Of a DNA stretch of 51,912 bases, positions 48,958 to 51,912 are shown piece by piece. Location of the stretch: contig CANOLA010000011.1 of NCBI GenBank assembly GCA_947566705.1, positions 1 to 51,912 on the forward strand, written 5' to 3'. Each line of letters begins with the position of its first letter. Positions within the stretch are counted from its first letter, which is position 1. The notes beneath the pieces were generated by a model that was given only the letters and a program-made list of their open reading frames with translations, was not told where the DNA came from and made no database searches. The position numbers and the translations under genes are program-made. The stretch is from an uncultured Lachnospiraceae bacterium (GTDB taxonomy: Bacteria > Bacillota > Clostridia > Lachnospirales > Lachnospiraceae).

Positions 48958-51912
48958 TTATTCGCATACAACCATATTGATAAGATTCCTTAACTCTTCC
49001 GCACTGGAAACCACCTGGATTCTGCAGTCTTCTCCCAGAATTTCCTGCAGTATGATTTTCTGTTCTTCGGAAGATACAAACACCCCCCGCATATAAGGCA
49101 GCACAAAACGCAGTGCATCCGTCAGGAACTCATTTTTATCCCGCAGTGCCTCCGACATGCTTTCACTGACAAACAGCAGCTTGTTTGCCGTCTTCATCAG
49201 TGACAGCGAAAGTATTCTCTCCGGGTCAGTAACATCATAAATCAGAACCAGATTAAAATCCGCCCTGCCGAACATTCTTCTGGAAGCCAGTGCATAGTCA
49301 TATTTTAACACATCCATGGCCTGTTCAAAAGTAATCATCTGCTTTTTGTACATCATCAGGGCTGCTTTTCCGGCAGCGCTCAGATGCGGATTCTGGTTTG
49401 TTCCAATTACCGGAACCTCCGAAAGCATCGGGTATGCACTGTTCTTATTCGCATCCACCCTGCCCATTTCACACCCAATGTAAAGCTGCAGCAGTGCCTT
49501 GTCATAAATCTTAACAAGTTCCTTAAGCCGGTCTGTTTCCCTTGTGGCTGCACATTCATCCGAATAGATTAATACCTGCTTTCTTCCATTCTTTGGAATC
49601 GGCACAGCATCAACTTCCTCCTCGCTGCCCGTTAAAAGACTGCACAGCTTTTTCGCATTCCATACGGAATCATAGGAACAGAATGTGTTAAATGCACCGG
49701 AATCATCATACTGTTTTCCGCGGTTTAACGCCTCCATGACCTCTCCCGGCGTCCGTGCCTTGTCAAACGGAAGTTCCATTAAATCCATATAGGTTCCGCG
49801 CTTTTCCCTGTAAATCTCATAATCTGCACAGTACAGAATAATCTGCCTGCGCAGCACCAGATAATCAAAAAACACACTCGAATAATCTGTAATCAGGGCG
49901 TCTGTCAGGGCAAGGAGCTGGTAGCTGTCAACCGTGGACGGAAACTGGCGGATTTTGCGGTAAACGCTGTAATCCAATGAATCACTGACTTTATGGTGCA
50001 GATTCACATACAGAATCTGGTCCTCCTGCAGGTTTTCATCCAGGTAATCCAGAAGCTGCCTGGACTCCTCTACAACCTCTTCCACCTTAAGGTAATCCTT
50101 CCAGGTTGGCATATACGCATAGATTTTTTCACCGTTCGGGGCAAGCAGTGCAAGAAGCCCGCTCTGGTCGCTTTCTGCCGCCTCCAGCATACCGCCGGTA
50201 CGCGGATATCCGAGGTTTAGCGCCTTTCCTTCCATAAGCTCTGACACCTTATAGGATGCCAGCATATTTTTCTTTGTATACTCATTCGGGTATAAAAGAT
50301 AATCCGCTTCTATAAAATTCCGCTGTGTGGTACCATCCTTGTGGATACTGTTGGTATTTTTTGCAAGTCCCAGTTTTTTAAGCGGAGTTCCATGCCAGAT
50401 ATTGATGTAAACCTGGCCGTCCTTTTTAATCCATGATTCCGGAAAATACACTTCCGTAATCAAATACCGGACGGATTCAAGCAGCTTCATATATCTGCCG
50501 TTTTCCGGAACTGTTTCCGTTCTGGTCCAGTGATTGTTTGCAATGTATGCCTGCACCACCGGGTCTGTCTCCTCCGATGTCCTCACATAAATTTTAAAGC
50601 CTTCAAACCTCTCACTGCCATTTAATTCATTTAAAATATACTGCATGCTGCCCCGGACACCTTTTCCAAGCCCTACCAGCGCAACTGTCTTATCCCTTAC
50701 GGGTTCGTCATAATAATGGTCTGCAACTGTTTTCTTTCCGATTTTTACCTCATGCCCTGCAGCAAGCGCGTAAATCTCCTCCGCACTTTCTTTCCGTCCG
50801 GAAACATCCAGTGCAGCTGACTGTCCCGGTTTTAACACATAAGCCCTCTGCGGCCCGTGCTTATGAAGAATCTTCTGGTTCTGGTAGGCAATCATCGTAT
50901 TGTAAATACGCTTGCAGTTGTTTCTGTCATCGTAATAGAAGAAATCGTCCGCACGTCTTACATACTCCGGCTTCATCTTACAGCCGTTTTTCATGTATTC
51001 ACAAAGAAGGTCTATCAGCTCGTCATTGTCATGCGCAATTTCACCGAACGCCATCGTGTCATAAAAGAACGTTCCTTCCTCATAGTGCTGCGGAATATCC
51101 CTGTGGTGCAGATATACCAGCGGCTTTCTCATATAGGCAAAATCAAACTGGATTCCGGAAAAGTCTGTAACCATCAGGCTGGATTCACAGAACATCTTTT
51201 CATAGCTCATGTCCCCGACAGCCGGAATCACATCCACATAATCATTTTTGTCGAAATCATCCACCTGCGCACTGACAATCGGGTGCAGCACATATTTAAT
51301 GCGGTATCCGTATTTTTTTGCCGCCTCCACAAGGCGCGGGTCGTTAATCAGGGAATTAAACACTTTAAAATATGTGCTTTCCTTAAATACCGGATTGTAA
51401 TCCCGCTGCTCGCCCTCGCTGGTGCGCACCGGCACAGCCGCCTGCATCCGCCAGGTCGGACTAATCAGTATCTGCTTTTTGTCATCATTTACCAGCCCGT
51501 CATAGCGCGGAACCCCGGTCAGCTTTAAGGCATCATATCCTACATAATCATATACCGGTTTTGACAGATTTTCGATCTCATACCTGGAAGCACAGAAGTA
51601 AAGCCTTGTATTGTCACGCAGACGGTTCTGCGCCACCGCAATCTTTTGTACGGACATGCCGTGCTGCACGCAGCAGACATGAAAATCCACTAAATCCCTG
51701 ACATAGCTGGAATTTGGCAGACCGAAATTATTAAATGCAAAGACGGTGGAATTGGAAATCACCATCATATCCGCCATCAGAAATACCAGCCGGTGTTTGA
51801 TGCTGCCACGCACCAGCGGCTTATATCCGTCTTTTTTCAGACGTTTGTAATCCGTGGTATGTTTGTCAATCAGATAGTAATGTTTGATATTATCCTTCTG
51901 CGCCACGGAATA
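48958..51912 (-). CDS. tandem CDP-glycerol glycerophosphotransferase (partial, 5' end outside window)
   Basis: At least 984 codons; the frame is open to the right edge, so the N-terminus is missing. Two glycerophosphotransferase domains lie in line. The first has VCCVQHGMSVQKIA, LTGVPRYDGL, LISPTWRM and VTDFSGIQFDFAYMRKP. The second has VYINIWHGTPLKKLG, LNLGYPRTG, YMPTWKDYL and LITDYSSVFFDYL. The last 230 residues resemble the C-terminal half of a GT-B glycosyltransferase. The first domain is a paralogue of the C-terminus of the gene at 41087. One enzyme may prime and the other extend the polymer, or two linkages may be made. It lies 10 bp before tagD. Confidence 0.9.
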   Translation of the reverse strand, partial: YSVAQKDNIKHYYLIDKHTTDYKRLKKDGYKPLVRGSIKHRLVFLMADMMVISNSTVFAFNNFGLPNSSYVRDLVDFHVCCVQHGMSVQKIAVAQNRLRDNTRLYFCASRYEIENLSKPVYDYVGYDALKLTGVPRYDGLVNDDKKQILISPTWRMQAAVPVRTSEGEQRDYNPVFKESTYFKVFNSLINDPRLVEAAKKYGYRIKYVLHPIVSAQVDDFDKNDYVDVIPAVGDMSYEKMFCESSLMVTDFSGIQFDFAYMRKPLVYLHHRDIPQHYEEGTFFYDTMAFGEIAHDNDELIDLLCEYMKNGCKMKPEYVRRADDFFYYDDRNNCKRIYNTMIAYQNQKILHKHGPQRAYVLKPGQSAALDVSGRKESAEEIYALAAGHEVKIGKKTVADHYYDEPVRDKTVALVGLGKGVRGSMQYILNELNGSERFEGFKIYVRTSEETDPVVQAYIANNHWTRTETVPENGRYMKLLESVRYLITEVYFPESWIKKDGQVYINIWHGTPLKKLGLAKNTNSIHKDGTTQRNFIEADYLLYPNEYTKKNMLASYKVSELMEGKALNLGYPRTGGMLEAAESDQSGLLALLAPNGEKIYAYMPTWKDYLKVEEVVEESRQLLDYLDENLQEDQILYVNLHHKVSDSLDYSVYRKIRQFPSTVDSYQLLALTDALITDYSSVFFDYLVLRRQIILYCADYEIYREKRGTYMDLMELPFDKARTPGEVMEALNRGKQYDDSGAFNTFCSYDSVWNAKKLCSLLTGSEEEVDAVPIPKNGRKQVLIYSDECAATRETDRLKELVKIYDKALLQLYIGCEMGRVDANKNSAYPMLSEVPVIGTNQNPHLSAAGKAALMMYKKQMITFEQAMDVLKYDYALASRRMFGRADFNLVLIYDVTDPERILSLSLMKTANKLLFVSESMSEALRDKNEFLTDALRFVLPYMRGVFVSSEEQKIILQEILGEDCRIQVVSSAEELRNLINMVVCE

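Overview
The window reads as a chromosomal segment of a spore-forming, monoderm gut Clostridia, most likely Lachnospiraceae. Evidence: a GerA-type germinant receptor operon, a PdaB-like deacetylase, luxS/mtnN, an IleS2-type isoleucyl-tRNA synthetase, teichoic-acid-type glycerophosphotransferases, LCP proteins, AGGAGG ribosome sites and moderate GC. Every supported gene lies on the minus strand, so transcription runs from right to left. No tRNA, rRNA, insertion sequence or CRISPR array was seen.

Layout in ascending coordinates. 1-94: what looks like the 5' end of a group IIC intron on the minus strand, directly behind a terminator hairpin. 110-794: a HicA-like toxin and its antitoxin with a palindromic operator-promoter. 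862-6657: glgP and ileS, with a consensus promoter and no room for a T-box. 6721-8572: a membrane diguanylate cyclase with its own promoter and terminator. 8602-11824: a gerA-type operon with a short C subunit. 11973-16463: an RND efflux pump with a large coiled-coil insertion, its TetR repressor gene, and a perfect 18-bp operator. 16540-16769: a 42-codon hydrophobic peptide gene as a complete transcription unit. 16804-18357: an AAA ATPase/DUF4143 gene preceded by five iteron-like 34-bp direct repeats. 18362-24767: deacetylase, a DUF3990 (ADP-ribosyltransferase-like) gene with an unknown partner, mtnN, luxS, pepF, a carbamate kinase-like gene and gtrA. 24807-26319: htrA with direct repeats upstream. 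26346-32640: a precursor operon (pgcA, zinc ribbon, LCP, UDPGP, glmS) that would supply hexose-1-phosphate and UDP-amino-sugar.

32566-33178 is the only long stretch without an intact gene. It carries a near-consensus sigma-28 promoter, a start-less reading frame, a mini-ORF and a terminator. From 33131 to the right edge lies a surface-polymer locus of about 19 kb. It contains tandem and single glycerophosphotransferases, tagD, an IspD/TarI-like cytidylyltransferase, a short-chain dehydrogenase/epimerase, an LCP ligase, an acyltransferase, a GDPD-like protein, two paralogous secreted beta-helix proteins and two secreted Ig-like proteins. These genes plausibly make CDP-activated polyol phosphates, polymerise and decorate a teichoic-acid-like polymer, attach it to the wall, and export proteins that bind or modify the surface.

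The best candidates for something undescribed are the repeat array tied to the ATPase, the 42-residue peptide unit, the DUF3990 pair, and the sigma-28 promoter region.
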